Shown piece by piece: positions 22,305-32,433 of a stretch of DNA of 64,000 nucleotides. The number at the start of each line of letters is the position of its first letter. Position 1 is the first letter of the stretch. A model generated the notes under the pieces. That model was not told where the DNA came from, did not search any database, and saw nothing but the letters and a program-made list of their open reading frames with translations. Source of the DNA: Zelopaecilomyces penicillatus (lineage: Eukaryota; Ascomycota; Sordariomycetes; Hypocreales; Pseudodiploosporaceae). The stretch is from positions 2,170,001 through 2,234,000 of the forward strand of contig VCCP01000004.1 of NCBI GenBank assembly GCA_005765155.1. Direction: 5' to 3'. The position numbers and the translations under genes were made by a program.

Positions 22305-23473
22305 ATGGCCGCTGCTACAGAGCGTTTCATACATCTCGCGCGCCCACTGGCTCACACCAATGTCGGCCTTCAGACCAACATTGCCCCGCTCACAGTCAAC
22401 ATCCAGCCCCAGGTACCCCTCCCTTTCCCGCTTGGTGCCTGAGTCGATGATAGTGGTCACGACTGCCTCGACAATATGTAATGTCTTCTAACTCTGTATA
22501 TTTTTAGGCTGTTCTATCTATCCTCGATCATGCTGTACGACGGGACGTCCGCGAAAATGCTCAGTCCACCCGAGTCATCGGTGCCCTCGTAGGTATCCGC
22601 TCCGAAGATGGCACCGAGGTCGAGGTCCGGTCTTGCTTCGCCATCCCGCACACCGAGGAGGAAGATCAAGTCGAGGTCGATGTGGAATACCAGAAGAACA
22701 TGCTCGCCTTAACCCTGAAAGCATCTCCCCGCGAATCCCTGCTCGGCTGGTACACAACCTCTCACGAACTCAACAGCTTCAGCGCCTTGATTCAGAACTT
22801 CTTTGCCAGCCCCGATACTGGCACTTTCCCCCATCCTGCGGTTCACTTGACCATCTCCACGGAGCCCGGCGAGGATGTCGAGACGCGATGCTATATCAGC
22901 GCCCCCGTAGCCGTTAACGCCGAACGAGCTGCCGAAAGCTGCTTGTTTATCCAGGTTCCTCACAAAATGCTTTATGGCGATACTGAGCGCAGTGCTCTCG
23001 AGGCCGTTGCCAGTGCAAGGGATGTTGAATCGAGAACCGCGCCTTTAGTGTCAGATATTGAAAGCTTGGGTCGATCAGTTGAGCAAACCATCAAAGTCCT
23101 GGATCGGGTTAGCGAGTGGGTAAACGGTGTACTGGATGAGGATGAGGAGCCAAACAATATTCTGGGACAGTACTTGATGAGTAATCTGTCCTTGGCACCC
23201 AAGGTCGACGCATCACAGATTGAGCACGACTTCAACAACCATATTCAAGATGTCCTTATGGTCAGCTACCTAGCAAACACTATCCGAACTCAGATCGATC
23301 TTTCGCAGCGGCTGGCAACAGCCAATCTTGTCACCACCGAAAAGGAGGGAGAGAACAAGACCGAAGGAGGAGAGAAGGGCGGCCAGCGGGGAGGCAAGCG
23401 TGGCGGTCGAGGTGGCGGCAGGGGCGGTGGCCAACAGAGGGAACCCAGAGAACCCCGGGAGCCCACGGAATAG
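22305..23473 (+). CDS. Translation initiation factor eIF3 subunit f, 357 aa
   Basis: Exon 1 22305-22412 (36 codons) and exon 2 22508-23473, intron GTACCC...TTTAG of 95 nt. The MPN (Mov34/PAD1 N-terminal) domain covers roughly residues 25-160: VLSILDHAVRRDVRENAQSTRVIGALVG, CFAIPHTEEEDQVEVDVEYQKNMLAL, ESLLGWYTTSHELNSFSALIQNFF. As usual for eIF3f it lacks the JAMM metal ligands, so it is a structural subunit of the cytoplasmic eIF3 complex and not a protease. The C-terminal half is helical (YLMSNLSLAPKVDASQIEHDFNNHIQDVLMVSYLANTIRTQ). The last 40 residues are an RGG-rich tail ending in PREPREPTE. Divergent from UTP25, which has RGG repeats at its N-terminus. Confidence 0.94.
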
Positions 23474-23863
23474 ATGGCAACTCGACGGCTTGTATAGGGT
23501 TGATTTCTCTTTGTATTGAAACGAAAACCCGCAGGAGGGGGACAAAAAGCAGCTTGGTGCGTCTCTGGATGAAGGATCAGACTAAGGCGCTAGGCATCAT
23601 ATTTCAACACAATCATATTGGGCGTTGTGGTAAGCTGAGAAGTCGGCATTTGAGATACTAGATATGAATTGATTCGTCACACAGTTTTGGGTTATGATAT
23701 TTAAGTTCCAATATTTCTTTTTTTTTTTCATCTAGCAGTTGGTGGGCAATAGCCTACAAAAACTGTTCATACGTTTCATCCTATCCACCGTTAACGCCAA
23801 GATTTTCTAATCATGCCAAATGCGACAGGGGCCAGTTTAGTCCAAGCCGCAAATCGGTGCTCG
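23474..23863. other. Convergent 3' intergenic region
   Basis: 390 bp between eIF3f and the R3H-SUZ gene; a T run at 23719-23729. Nothing else seen. Confidence 0.4.
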
Positions 23864-26515
23864 TTAAATTCCAGAAGCTGGCTTCTGTGGCAAAGTCGCC
23901 GGGTTGCCGTAGGTGGGTAGATGACTGAAGACTTGATGTGGTCCAGGAGGGATGTTGGGTCGGCTAGGGACGTGAGCCGGCGGGTTTTGAGGGAGATGCT
24001 GCGGCGGTGGGATATGCGGAAGACTCTGTATCGGGGGTCCATGTTGAGCATGGGGTGGGTTGATATGTTGCGGTGCATGGTAAGCAGCGATAGAATTATT
24101 AGACCCCTGTCGAGCCATGTTATAGCCGCCAGCATATGGGTGTGGTACAGACGATGGATATCCAACGTAAGCTAGATGAGGAGTTCCAATCTGTGGGCTA
24201 CCATGATGGGAACCAGGTGCCGTAAAGGGCGGTTGAGGAGCTTGCACAGAGGGCATCCCATTTCCACCGGGAACGAAGGATTGCGTCTTCGGGTTGAAAG
24301 CGTGGTTCCGGTTGTAACTCCCGGGGATTGGGTGCTGGCTCTTGGGGTCGTTTGGGTGAGTATGGGCTGGCAATTGCCCAAAGGCATAGGGAATCCCAGG
24401 GTGTGGCGGTGGGCCAGAGGAAGGGGGAGGAGGCCCCCGAGCTGGATATGGAGCTGTATATCCTGGTTGCCAGTTCTGTGGTGGAGGTGCGGCGGGCAGT
24501 ATGGGTGACCCGTAAGCCGTCATGGGGCTGCTGCTAGGCTGATAGCGTTGCTGTGCAGGTTGTGGAGGATACTGAAGTAGTGTTAGTATCAAGTAGTGAT
24601 GTTGCTATTTAGATTTACATACCTGAGGAGGCATTGAATATGCCGGATAAGTGGGGTTCGGGACCATGGCAGGCATGGCAGGCATGGTAGGATATCCGGC
24701 AGCCTGCTGGCCATAGACAGGAGCCATCTGTCCAGTAGGGTATGATGGCGCCGCTGACCCGTTATACTGACCATTAGTCGGTGGCACAAATTGTGCCTGG
24801 GGGTGTGGAACCCAGGTCTGCTGCTGTGGGCCCCAATAAGGTGTGTATTGGTGCCGAGAGTCAAAGCTGTCTGAGTCGTCACGTCGTTGTTTGATGTTCT
24901 TCCCCTTCTTCCCAATATTGGATTTATTGTTGGCGGAAACTGAACTGGCTCGCGACATTCCATATCCGCCATCACTTTCTGTTGATCATGTTAGGGCTGA
25001 AGCTGGGGCTGTGGATGAAGTCTCAAGACATACCAGCTATGCTCTCCTCAGAGTTGCCAAAAATTCTCTCCCGAGCTAATTTGTATATCTCCTCTCGTTC
25101 TTCCCGGGATAGCCTAGATTCATGTAAGAAACATGATGATATGGGATGGTGGAAGTAGAGTAAGTATACTTTTCTTTAGAATAAAGGTATTTGTCTTTAG
25201 CATCGCTCCCGGACTCAGATGTAGGCTTCGAGGCACCGGCACTGAGGAGTCCGCCATCATCGTCTTGCCCGCGGCGCATGATCTTACGAGGAAGAACGGC
25301 CGGTGGAGGGGTGCTGTCAGTTGAGGCCACGGGTTGAGGAACCATCTGAGCCAGAGAAGGCGGTACTCGGCAAAATGGCGTTCTAAAAATGCGTACAGAT
25401 CCAATATGAGGTTCATAAGAATGGGTCATGTGGTAGTAATCCGCCAGTTTGTGTGTAAGCATCCTGCAAAACGAATTTGATGGTGGCAGATCCATATATG
25501 GCTCCCTAGGGCATAGTCAGCATATCGCGTCAATGTTTACAAAACAACGATGAAACATACTTAGAGTCTTGCACAAAATCAATGACATCTTTTTCCAATC
25601 GTAAAAGGAAGTACCTATCCCTAGGGGCCGCCAGAGCCTCCAAGAGTTTCTCATCAGGCGCTTGTCGATATATGACATTCAAGGCATCAGACGAGCCCCC
25701 AGCACTTCTCAGAGGAATTGAGGGGGGTGGTTGCTCAGAAGATGCGCTATGGGGAGTCAGGACCCCATGCCCATGAGCTACAGCAGTCTGCTGTACAAGC
25801 CTACGCTCAGGCATGTCTCCAAGCTGAATGCCTCTCGCTCTAGCGGCAAGGTCTGAGCTCATTCGTGAGCCCGCTATAAGTGATCCCCGAATTGACAAGG
25901 AATCATCTTCTTCAGCAGCGGCCTTGACACTGGCACTATCATCAGGGCGAAGAGATTCCTTCTCATCGAGAGCAAAGGTAGTCCCAGATGTAATGCTCTT
26001 TCCGTCAAGGCTCGCTGGCTTGGTGCCCATCTCAGAGCTGGAGTCTGCTCTCTGGGATTCGTCAGAGCCGCTCCCCCGGTTAGCCAAAGCCTGAGCCCGT
26101 TGGGCAGCTGTCGAGTTACTACCGTCGACCACTAAACTAGGGACTTTGCAGCCGACGCTCAGTTCATTCAAAGATTGGGTCATCCTTGCGATAGTCGCAG
26201 GATGTTCACTTGTTGCTACTAAGCCCATTGCCTGCGATGACATTTTTGGCATGAGGACTTCAACTGGGGCAGCCGAGTGGAGGGCGGTCTTTAATGCAGA
26301 TTGGTCTTTTGGCAGTGATGCTGTTAAGCCTGCCACAGTGGCTGAATTATTACCGTTAGAAACAGAGGTAGCCATCTGTTTAGGGGGGTTGTCAGCGATT
26401 CTGATTCGCAATCGTAGTTGACTGCCACCAACGGGTAGAGAATAGATGATCTGGTGATACATACCATGGCAAAGGGAGACTTGGGGAGATCCGAAGATAG
26501 TTGCGCCGTAGCCAT
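23864..26515 (-). CDS. R3H and SUZ domain RNA-binding protein, 781 aa
   Basis: Six exons: 26515-26465, 26375-25561, 25505-25170, 25113-25034, 24978-24623 and 24571-23864; all introns are GT-AG and frame is kept. After a 260-residue low-complexity region comes the R3H domain, LEKDVIDFVQDSKEPYMDLP joined over an intron to NSFCRMLTHKLADYYHMTHSYE (R-x3-H present) and SVRIFRTPFCRVPPSL. A SUZ domain follows: PRKIMRRGQ and, across the intron, LSREEREEIYKLARERIFG. The C-terminal half is Pro, Gln, Tyr and Gly rich and probably disordered. The arrangement equals the R3HDM/encore group, cytoplasmic single-stranded RNA binders thought to act in mRNA regulation. The specific role in fungi is unclear. Its promoter faces the zinc-knuckle gene across 1.2 kb. 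Confidence 0.88.
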
Positions 26516-27732
26516 TATAAAAATAGGAAGGAGGCTAGATGCTCAAATCGCACAAAAGATCGGTGAGGACGGCGGGCAATGCGGAACACTGGGGAAATGA
26601 AACGCTATGGGTGTACTGGCAGGGCGATCCCAGAGAACCAACTGCACCAACAGTTGGAAAAGCGGCCGTTGAAAACAGAGACGAAACAAAATCAACAAGA
26701 AGAATCAATCAAGCCGGGCCGGGTAGTCGTAATCAAAGTACCGGTGTTCATCGTCGTAATGGAAAGGCCATCGTTTTCGGTTCGAGAGTGAGGCTGACGA
26801 AAGTCTATGTGCTACTCCTGCGACGAATCGATACGGCGATGACCAGTCTACTGCTGCGGCAGAACCTGTGATATCTTCAGTCAGCGCCACCGCATTTATA
26901 GGCCATTCAGCACGCAACTGCTAGAACAAAACGATGAAATATGGTGGAGGGGTGGTGGACAGGCAGCCTGCCTTTAGGAGGGGGCACAGGGGAGAAAATC
27001 AAGGACCGCTGAATCGGGGACCAAACTTACAGCAGCGGGTATCAAAGATTCCCAGGACACTGCGTCGCGGTTGGACAGCGATAAGCAGTAAATCAAAGTC
27101 TTCTGGCAGGTCAAAAAGTTGCCATCAAGCCGTGTCGACGAGGCTCAAGGCAAGACACAGGATGGGCTGCACTTGAGAATATCGAAGTAGAGCTCGGAAT
27201 GACCTAGCGCCGGTAGATTCCTCAGCCTCTACACGCCCGTCATGAGAAAATCCGAGTGTGTATGGCTTATGTAACACTGTTTGCCTACTAGTGAGTGTAC
27301 TTTCAGTTCCACGAAGGTTCACGCTCCAGGGCAAACATCAACATCACAGTGAATACGGAATTATTATAACAGAACAAGGTTAAATAACAAAGAGCTAGCT
27401 TTATTTCAACCAGTTTCAATTCGTCTTGTAACGGGCATAAGCGTTGCAAATAGGGGCCTATGTCGTCAGATTGGTTGTTGATAGTTGGGATGCACCAGCC
27501 AGTGATTCTATGTCACGTGCTACAGTATCCCCAGGGTTAGTCATGCAATCTCACTCAAGGCTCATGAGCAAACAGTCAACTTTCAGTAGCTTACCAGCAT
27601 TTGGAAGTGTCGCGAAATCATGTTGAGCATGTGAAGCTTCACTCTCGAGCTTTATATCTGACCTTCTAGTTTTTATATTCAGTCGCTGATGAGCACATAA
27701 TAACTACATTCTATTGATAAAATTCAATCACC
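26516..27732. other. Divergent intergenic region, R3H-SUZ / zinc-knuckle genes
   Basis: 1.2 kb between divergent start codons. Short frames around 26539-26871 and 26934-27176 have no domain. No RNA gene or repeat seen. Confidence 0.4.
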
Positions 27733-28734
27733 ATGTTTGGCCAACGGGGTCGTGGAGGGCCAAGCCGGTCTACTCCTGCCAGCGTGCAGTGCCAGAAATG
27801 TCTAAAACGAGATATGTCAAAGAGGCTCATGAGTAATGCGTATATTAGGCTAACAATCGCAGCACGACACTACTCCTATGAGTGTAAGGCATCTTCTCAG
27901 GAACGGCCATATGTGTCTCGCCCATCACGCTCCCAACAACTGCGCAACCCCAAGCTATTACCAAAGCTGGCGAGCGATACTCCAAATCCATTGGAAATGA
28001 AGTACGTTTTCCTGGCTATGTAGATTAAAATTCAGCTAACATAGAACAGGAAAGGCGTTGCTGACGAAGAGCTTGCCAAGAAAGAGGCGGAGCGCATGAA
28101 GAAACGAGAGCTTGAGCAGCGCGATGATGAGCTGATCGATTCAGATGCAAAACGTCGCAGATCACCATCCGTCAACTCAGTTTCAACTATCTCTACTGGT
28201 GCCTCTAGAAGCCCATCACCTGGAAGAAGACGGGCCAGATCACCTGAACATAGCTGGAGAGGACGCAGCCCCGATTCTGAGAGTGGTAAAGAGGGCTCTC
28301 CACGCCATAACGATAGTCGGAGAGATTCTCCCCCACAACGACGGCCACGCTCGTCATCCCGCGATAGCCGCTCTCCACCGCCTCGCCAGAGCCATGAGGG
28401 TGCATACAGGGATCGACAACGTGGACCGGCAGGAAAGTATGAAAGCGACGTTAGAGTTAAAGGGCGAATGGAATCTTCCCCAAAACCTAGGGATATCCAG
28501 AATTCACGGCAACGTCAGTCCTACTCATCAAGATCGCCGGAGCCCGACGCTGCACTACAGAGAAGGAGAGGCCAACACAGTCCCCAACGTGGCCAGGTTG
28601 CCGAGTCGCGAAATGATCGTGTGGCCGGGACAGGACAGAGGGCGCCAGTTGGTGACGCTCGACGAGAACGAAGTCTTAGCCCCTTTAGCAAACGGTTAGC
28701 GTTGACAAAGAATATGAACGTTGGGGGAGGATAA
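27733..28734 (+). CDS. Zinc-knuckle, SR-like nuclear protein (ZCCHC10-like), 317 aa as read
   Basis: Exons 27733-28001 and 28050-28734 with a clear intron GTACGT...ACAG. The N-terminus has a CCHC knuckle half, SVQCQKCLKR, and the second half RHYSYECKA, followed by RPYVSRPSRSQQLRNPKL and, after the intron, KKGVADEELAKKEAERMKKREL. These match the ZCCHC10-like family. The C-terminus is rich in RS, SP and RR dipeptides, typical of splicing-related nuclear proteins. Between the two knuckle halves lie 51 in-frame, stop-free bases (27812-27862) that look like an intron (branch GCTAAC, acceptor GCAG) but begin ATATGT in place of GTATGT. Removing them would give 300 residues and a compact knuckle. See the finding. 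Converges on the Cwf18 gene with 90 bp between. Confidence 0.8.
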
Positions 28735-28824
28735 TTGGGTATCAATAATGGCTCAGGCTAGATCATAGCCGCAGTTTCCAAACAAAACATAATAGAAACA
28801 TTCGGACATACAGGGTTTCCACTC

Positions 28825-29448
28825 TCACGCTTCAAGTGCGTCGTCATCCTCGCGCATTTTCCGCTCTTCCTCCTCCTCCTCGCGTTCTCTAACCCTCAAT
28901 CCCTCAACGAGGGCAATGCCATCCACCCCAGCTGCGTCCCCATCAATGTTGCCGTTGTTGTTCTCGGTTGCCTTGCGAGCTGCTTGTTGCGCGCCCAGCA
29001 CCCGCTCTCTGACCAGCTTCGCAATTGCATTATCTGTGCGAACATTCAGAACCGCCATCTTCTGATCCAAATTTCTCTTCAAATCCCAGTTTGGCTTCTT
29101 TGGTTGTAGTTTGAAGAGGTCAATGCCTTGGTCGTTCTTAGATTCCTCAGCTGCCTGCTGCGTCACCTCAGCCTCGACATCTGCCGCCAGCTCCTCCAAT
29201 GTAGGATTTTCTAGCCCCAGTGTAGGTGGCGCATCGAAGCCAAGCTTGGGGCCTCTTGTCTCTGGATCATAATTGCGGCCGGATAGATGTAACCGTGAAA
29301 CATCGACTGGAGGAGGAGATGCGGATCGGTCTGCTTCAGGAGTTGCGATCTCGTCTGTAGGCTGTTTTCGTTTGAGATTCCTGAGCTTTGCGAGACGAGC
29401 TTTTCGTTCGTCCGATGCCGCATTCAGACTACTATGCGAGGACGACAT
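28825..29448 (-). CDS. cwf18: Cwf18 pre-mRNA splicing factor (CCDC12-like), 207 aa
   Basis: Single exon. The start at 29448 (MSSSHSSLNAASDERKARLAKLRNLKRKQP) was chosen because the conserved family begins there; the frame stays open for 64 more codons upstream with an ATG at 29640, but that part looks like 5' untranslated sequence. Family landmarks are RKARLAKLRNLKRK, LSGRNYDPETRGPKLGF, LEELAADVEAE, DLFKLQPKKPNWDLKRNLDQKM and LNVRTDNAIAKLVRERV. Cwf18 belongs to the Prp19/CDC5-type spliceosomal complexes in the nucleus. The C-terminus is acidic and Glu-rich (REREEEEEERKM). It is divergent from the PPR gene. Confidence 0.9.
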   Translation of the reverse strand: MSSSHSSLNAASDERKARLAKLRNLKRKQPTDEIATPEADRSASPPPVDVSRLHLSGRNYDPETRGPKLGFDAPPTLGLENPTLEELAADVEAEVTQQAAEESKNDQGIDLFKLQPKKPNWDLKRNLDQKMAVLNVRTDNAIAKLVRERVLGAQQAARKATENNNGNIDGDAAGVDGIALVEGLRVREREEEEEERKMREDDDALEA

Positions 29449-29784
29449 GATTGAGCTCCCAGAAAGTGTATGCTGGGAGAAAGCGGGTGTTGTAAGTTGC
29501 AAGGCTGATCGGTGATTTGGCGGGGCGCGAAGCAAAATCGATGGAAGAGACGCCTTGTAGACGCGGTTGCGCCTAACTTGGAGACTAACAGGGGGTTGCG
29601 CCACTGTAGTGCAGCAGCCTCCACCAAAAGATTTGTTCACAACTTCGGCGCTAGTCGTTCCAAGACTTGCCTGCTCCTACACTAGACAGAACCATCAACT
29701 CTTCGCTGTCGAGCTCCAGAAACAGCACTTGCAGCAGTGCACGATGAGGACGGTTGGCCGCAACTCGGTGTCGGTGTCATCGAA
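29449..29784. promoter_or_regulatory. Divergent promoter, Cwf18 / PPR protein
   Basis: 336 bp between the chosen start codons; part of it is open in frame with Cwf18, so the true 5' limits are uncertain. Confidence 0.35.
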
Positions 29785-32433
29785 ATGCCAGCGGCTCATA
29801 TGTACCGCATAGGTTTCTCAAGGCTCACGTATTGTGTGCGATTCTCGCCCATACTCTCTTCGAGATTGAAGCACCCTCCGATATTCAGTCTTGCAGTTGG
29901 TTCATATAGCTTCGCAGCACCGCCGTCTCCGATCAATGGCAATACAACTCTAGCCTCGACGCATTCACTCAACTCTTCTTCATTGCCAGACAAGGCACAG
30001 GTGGAACTTAAGGCGGTTGAGGACGGCAAGAAGGCTTCAGACAGCCAAGCTGCGGATGTCTTTGCCTCCTTCGAACAGCGGTTGAGGGAAGGCCGAAGGG
30101 ATTCAAGACAAGCTTCGCCGGCGACCGAAGACCAGGATGATGAACACATATACGGCGTCAACTCCTCTAGCAGCTGGAGAAGCAATGCTGACGCTAACGT
30201 TGAAGCTCAAATTCGCCAACACTCCTATTGGGATCGGTCGCCTGGCCATAGACAGGCTCGTCTAAATCACAAAAAGTCAAAAGATGAAGGCTACCATCCT
30301 CCAAGTAGTTCACGGTTCGGAAAAAGAGCTCATAGATGGCATGCAACTGCGTCGAACCGACGCAGAAAAGCAGGTGGAAATCGCTTCTCTGCTCGTTATA
30401 CCAATCGACCCTACATACGCCCAATCTACACGCCGCATCAACTAAGCAGGAAACACGGGCGTTACTTTCAGTGGGGTTATATCAGACATCAATATCCCGC
30501 GTCGGAAATTTTGGAGGTAAGACGGGCTTTCAACAAATGGATCAAAAAAGTAGAGCGTGTCAACAATCCTATACGCATGCAGAAGTGCCCATGGCACGAC
30601 AAGGCAAAATGGCTGTTCGATATGGACGACACTTCAACTATGCGCAAGGCTTGGGAGACATTGGATGTTGAAGACCGTCGCGGGCAATGGCCCTTGACAA
30701 TGCTTTCAACAATGTACAGCTGCCCAGACAAGGCAACTATGGTTCTAGAGGCTACACTGAATCCATTGCCGCCAGGGTATGCCATTCACGACGTTCTCTT
30801 ATTCGTTGCCCATCGGTTGCGGCTAGGCCTCATCAGGAATGTGCGTGAAAGAACAATAAAAGCAGAAGAGACTTTGGAGCTTTTGGTCAAATTCTTGGAC
30901 GATACTCCCTCTGGTCATGTTCCATTTGCCCAGAGAACTCTGGGACTCTTCGCCCGCAAGCTCCCGAGTGATCAAACAAGTGATCTGTACAGCATCTTGC
31001 AGCGGTCAAAGCGAAAGCTACACCCTAACACGCAGCTGCAATTCGCAAGCAAACTAGCCAGCGATATGAATCACAAAGAAACGGCCTTTGAAATACTCAA
31101 AGGTCTTGCCGACGATGGCGTCAATCTCAATGGCCCCAGCCCTTCCAGTGTCATTACTTCCTTGCTACACTGCAAAGCATCAGATGACGGCTGGTCTGAA
31201 AAAAAGCTAACATTTACACCGAAAACGGCCTTGCAATATTTCATGGAGAAAGGTTTCGCGCCCAATATCATTAGTTTTACTGCATTTCTCGACTCTTTGT
31301 GCCAACAGTCAGAGGTTGAAGAAGCAATCCGACTTGCGCTTTTGTTCTCCGAGTCTGGTATCGTCCTAGATGTCAAGGCTTGGCAAACTGTTTTCAGGGG
31401 GGCGAAAACCAGTCTCAAGATTGAAAATATGATAAAGGGACTTGAAGTGGCGAAGGCGGCCAAGGCACCATATGCAAATGTCCTTGATAGCGCTCTTCAT
31501 TCCATTTTTTATTTCGGAGAGATGGAATCCCGTGACAAAAGGATGGCGTCGCCTTGGGTACTGCCATTATTCGGTCCCATGCTTCACATATATGCCAAGA
31601 AATTCCAACTTGAGCCGCTACAGTGGTGGATTCCTGACTCTTTGCCATTAATATTGACGCAAGGCACTGTGGACTATGGGGAGAAATTTGAGGGCCACCA
31701 ACCACACCACTGGGACTTTCTACGGTCCATCGTCCCAGCTGTTGATGGATTTTTCTCCAGTGGTGACAGTCATGGGCCACGTCTACGCCCCAGTACCACT
31801 ACTATTGCCATTATGTTAAGAGCCTATATCAAGAGTCTGCAGCAGCCTTACGACTTGATGGCCTTTTACCACTTCTTCAAAACTCGTCTTGAGGAGCGGA
31901 AGGACGAGAATCAATTTGCGGCTGAGCTTGTCAAGAACCAGGGCAGTCTTGTTCACGACACTATCATTATGGCTATGACGGAGAGACCGGGCCTCTCGCG
32001 TCCTGCACTCCAAATCTTTGGAGACATGTTACGAGACCATCTCAATGTAGGTGAGACGGAAAGCAGCTGGGCCAATGAAAATGTCTCGGTGCATCCACCA
32101 CCAAGCCTTTGCACTTACAGCATCCTTATACGTGGCCTGATGAGCCAGGGCGACCGGATACTCGCTGAGCAAGTCGTCCAAGTAATGCGAGAGCATGGCA
32201 TCGAGCCCAATCTCGTAACATGGAATACCCTCATCAAGGGATATGCCTCGATGCAAAACATATCTCGCACCGTGTCCACCCTTCAAGACATGGAGGCGGC
32301 CGGACTGAAGCCGGATTTGTTTACGTTCAAAGCCTTCGGCAAGCTAAGGAACCAGGCGAAGGCGCTAGAGATGATGGAGGGTATAATCAACGTCAATATG
32401 AAGAATCTGGCTGGGGAAGATTTGTATGAATAA
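29785..32433 (+). CDS. Pentatricopeptide repeat (PPR) protein, probably mitochondrial, 882 aa
   Basis: Single long exon. The first ATG of the frame is at 29785; a second follows at 29803. The N-terminus after these (MYRIGFSRLTYCVRFSPILSSRLK) is rich in Arg and Ser and lacks acidic residues, as in mitochondrial presequences. Helical repeats fill the rest. The clearest PPR units are near the C-terminus: CTYSILIRGLMSQGDRILAE and VTWNTLIKGYASMQNISRTV followed by LQDMEAAGLKPDLFTFKAFG. PPR proteins bind single-stranded organelle RNA and control its stability, processing or translation. It could be a fungal homologue of a known mitochondrial translational activator, but I cannot tell which. Stop TAA at 32431-32433. 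Confidence 0.85.
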   Translation: MPAAHMYRIGFSRLTYCVRFSPILSSRLKHPPIFSLAVGSYSFAAPPSPINGNTTLASTHSLNSSSLPDKAQVELKAVEDGKKASDSQAADVFASFEQRLREGRRDSRQASPATEDQDDEHIYGVNSSSSWRSNADANVEAQIRQHSYWDRSPGHRQARLNHKKSKDEGYHPPSSSRFGKRAHRWHATASNRRRKAGGNRFSARYTNRPYIRPIYTPHQLSRKHGRYFQWGYIRHQYPASEILEVRRAFNKWIKKVERVNNPIRMQKCPWHDKAKWLFDMDDTSTMRKAWETLDVEDRRGQWPLTMLSTMYSCPDKATMVLEATLNPLPPGYAIHDVLLFVAHRLRLGLIRNVRERTIKAEETLELLVKFLDDTPSGHVPFAQRTLGLFARKLPSDQTSDLYSILQRSKRKLHPNTQLQFASKLASDMNHKETAFEILKGLADDGVNLNGPSPSSVITSLLHCKASDDGWSEKKLTFTPKTALQYFMEKGFAPNIISFTAFLDSLCQQSEVEEAIRLALLFSESGIVLDVKAWQTVFRGAKTSLKIENMIKGLEVAKAAKAPYANVLDSALHSIFYFGEMESRDKRMASPWVLPLFGPMLHIYAKKFQLEPLQWWIPDSLPLILTQGTVDYGEKFEGHQPHHWDFLRSIVPAVDGFFSSGDSHGPRLRPSTTTIAIMLRAYIKSLQQPYDLMAFYHFFKTRLEERKDENQFAAELVKNQGSLVHDTIIMAMTERPGLSRPALQIFGDMLRDHLNVGETESSWANENVSVHPPPSLCTYSILIRGLMSQGDRILAEQVVQVMREHGIEPNLVTWNTLIKGYASMQNISRTVSTLQDMEAAGLKPDLFTFKAFGKLRNQAKALEMMEGIINVNMKNLAGEDLYE

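Noticed and set aside
29449..29640. N-terminal extension of Cwf18 to an upstream ATG at 29640
   Set aside because: The extra 64 residues do not resemble the family, which starts near MSSSHSSLNAASDERKARL; treated as 5' leader.
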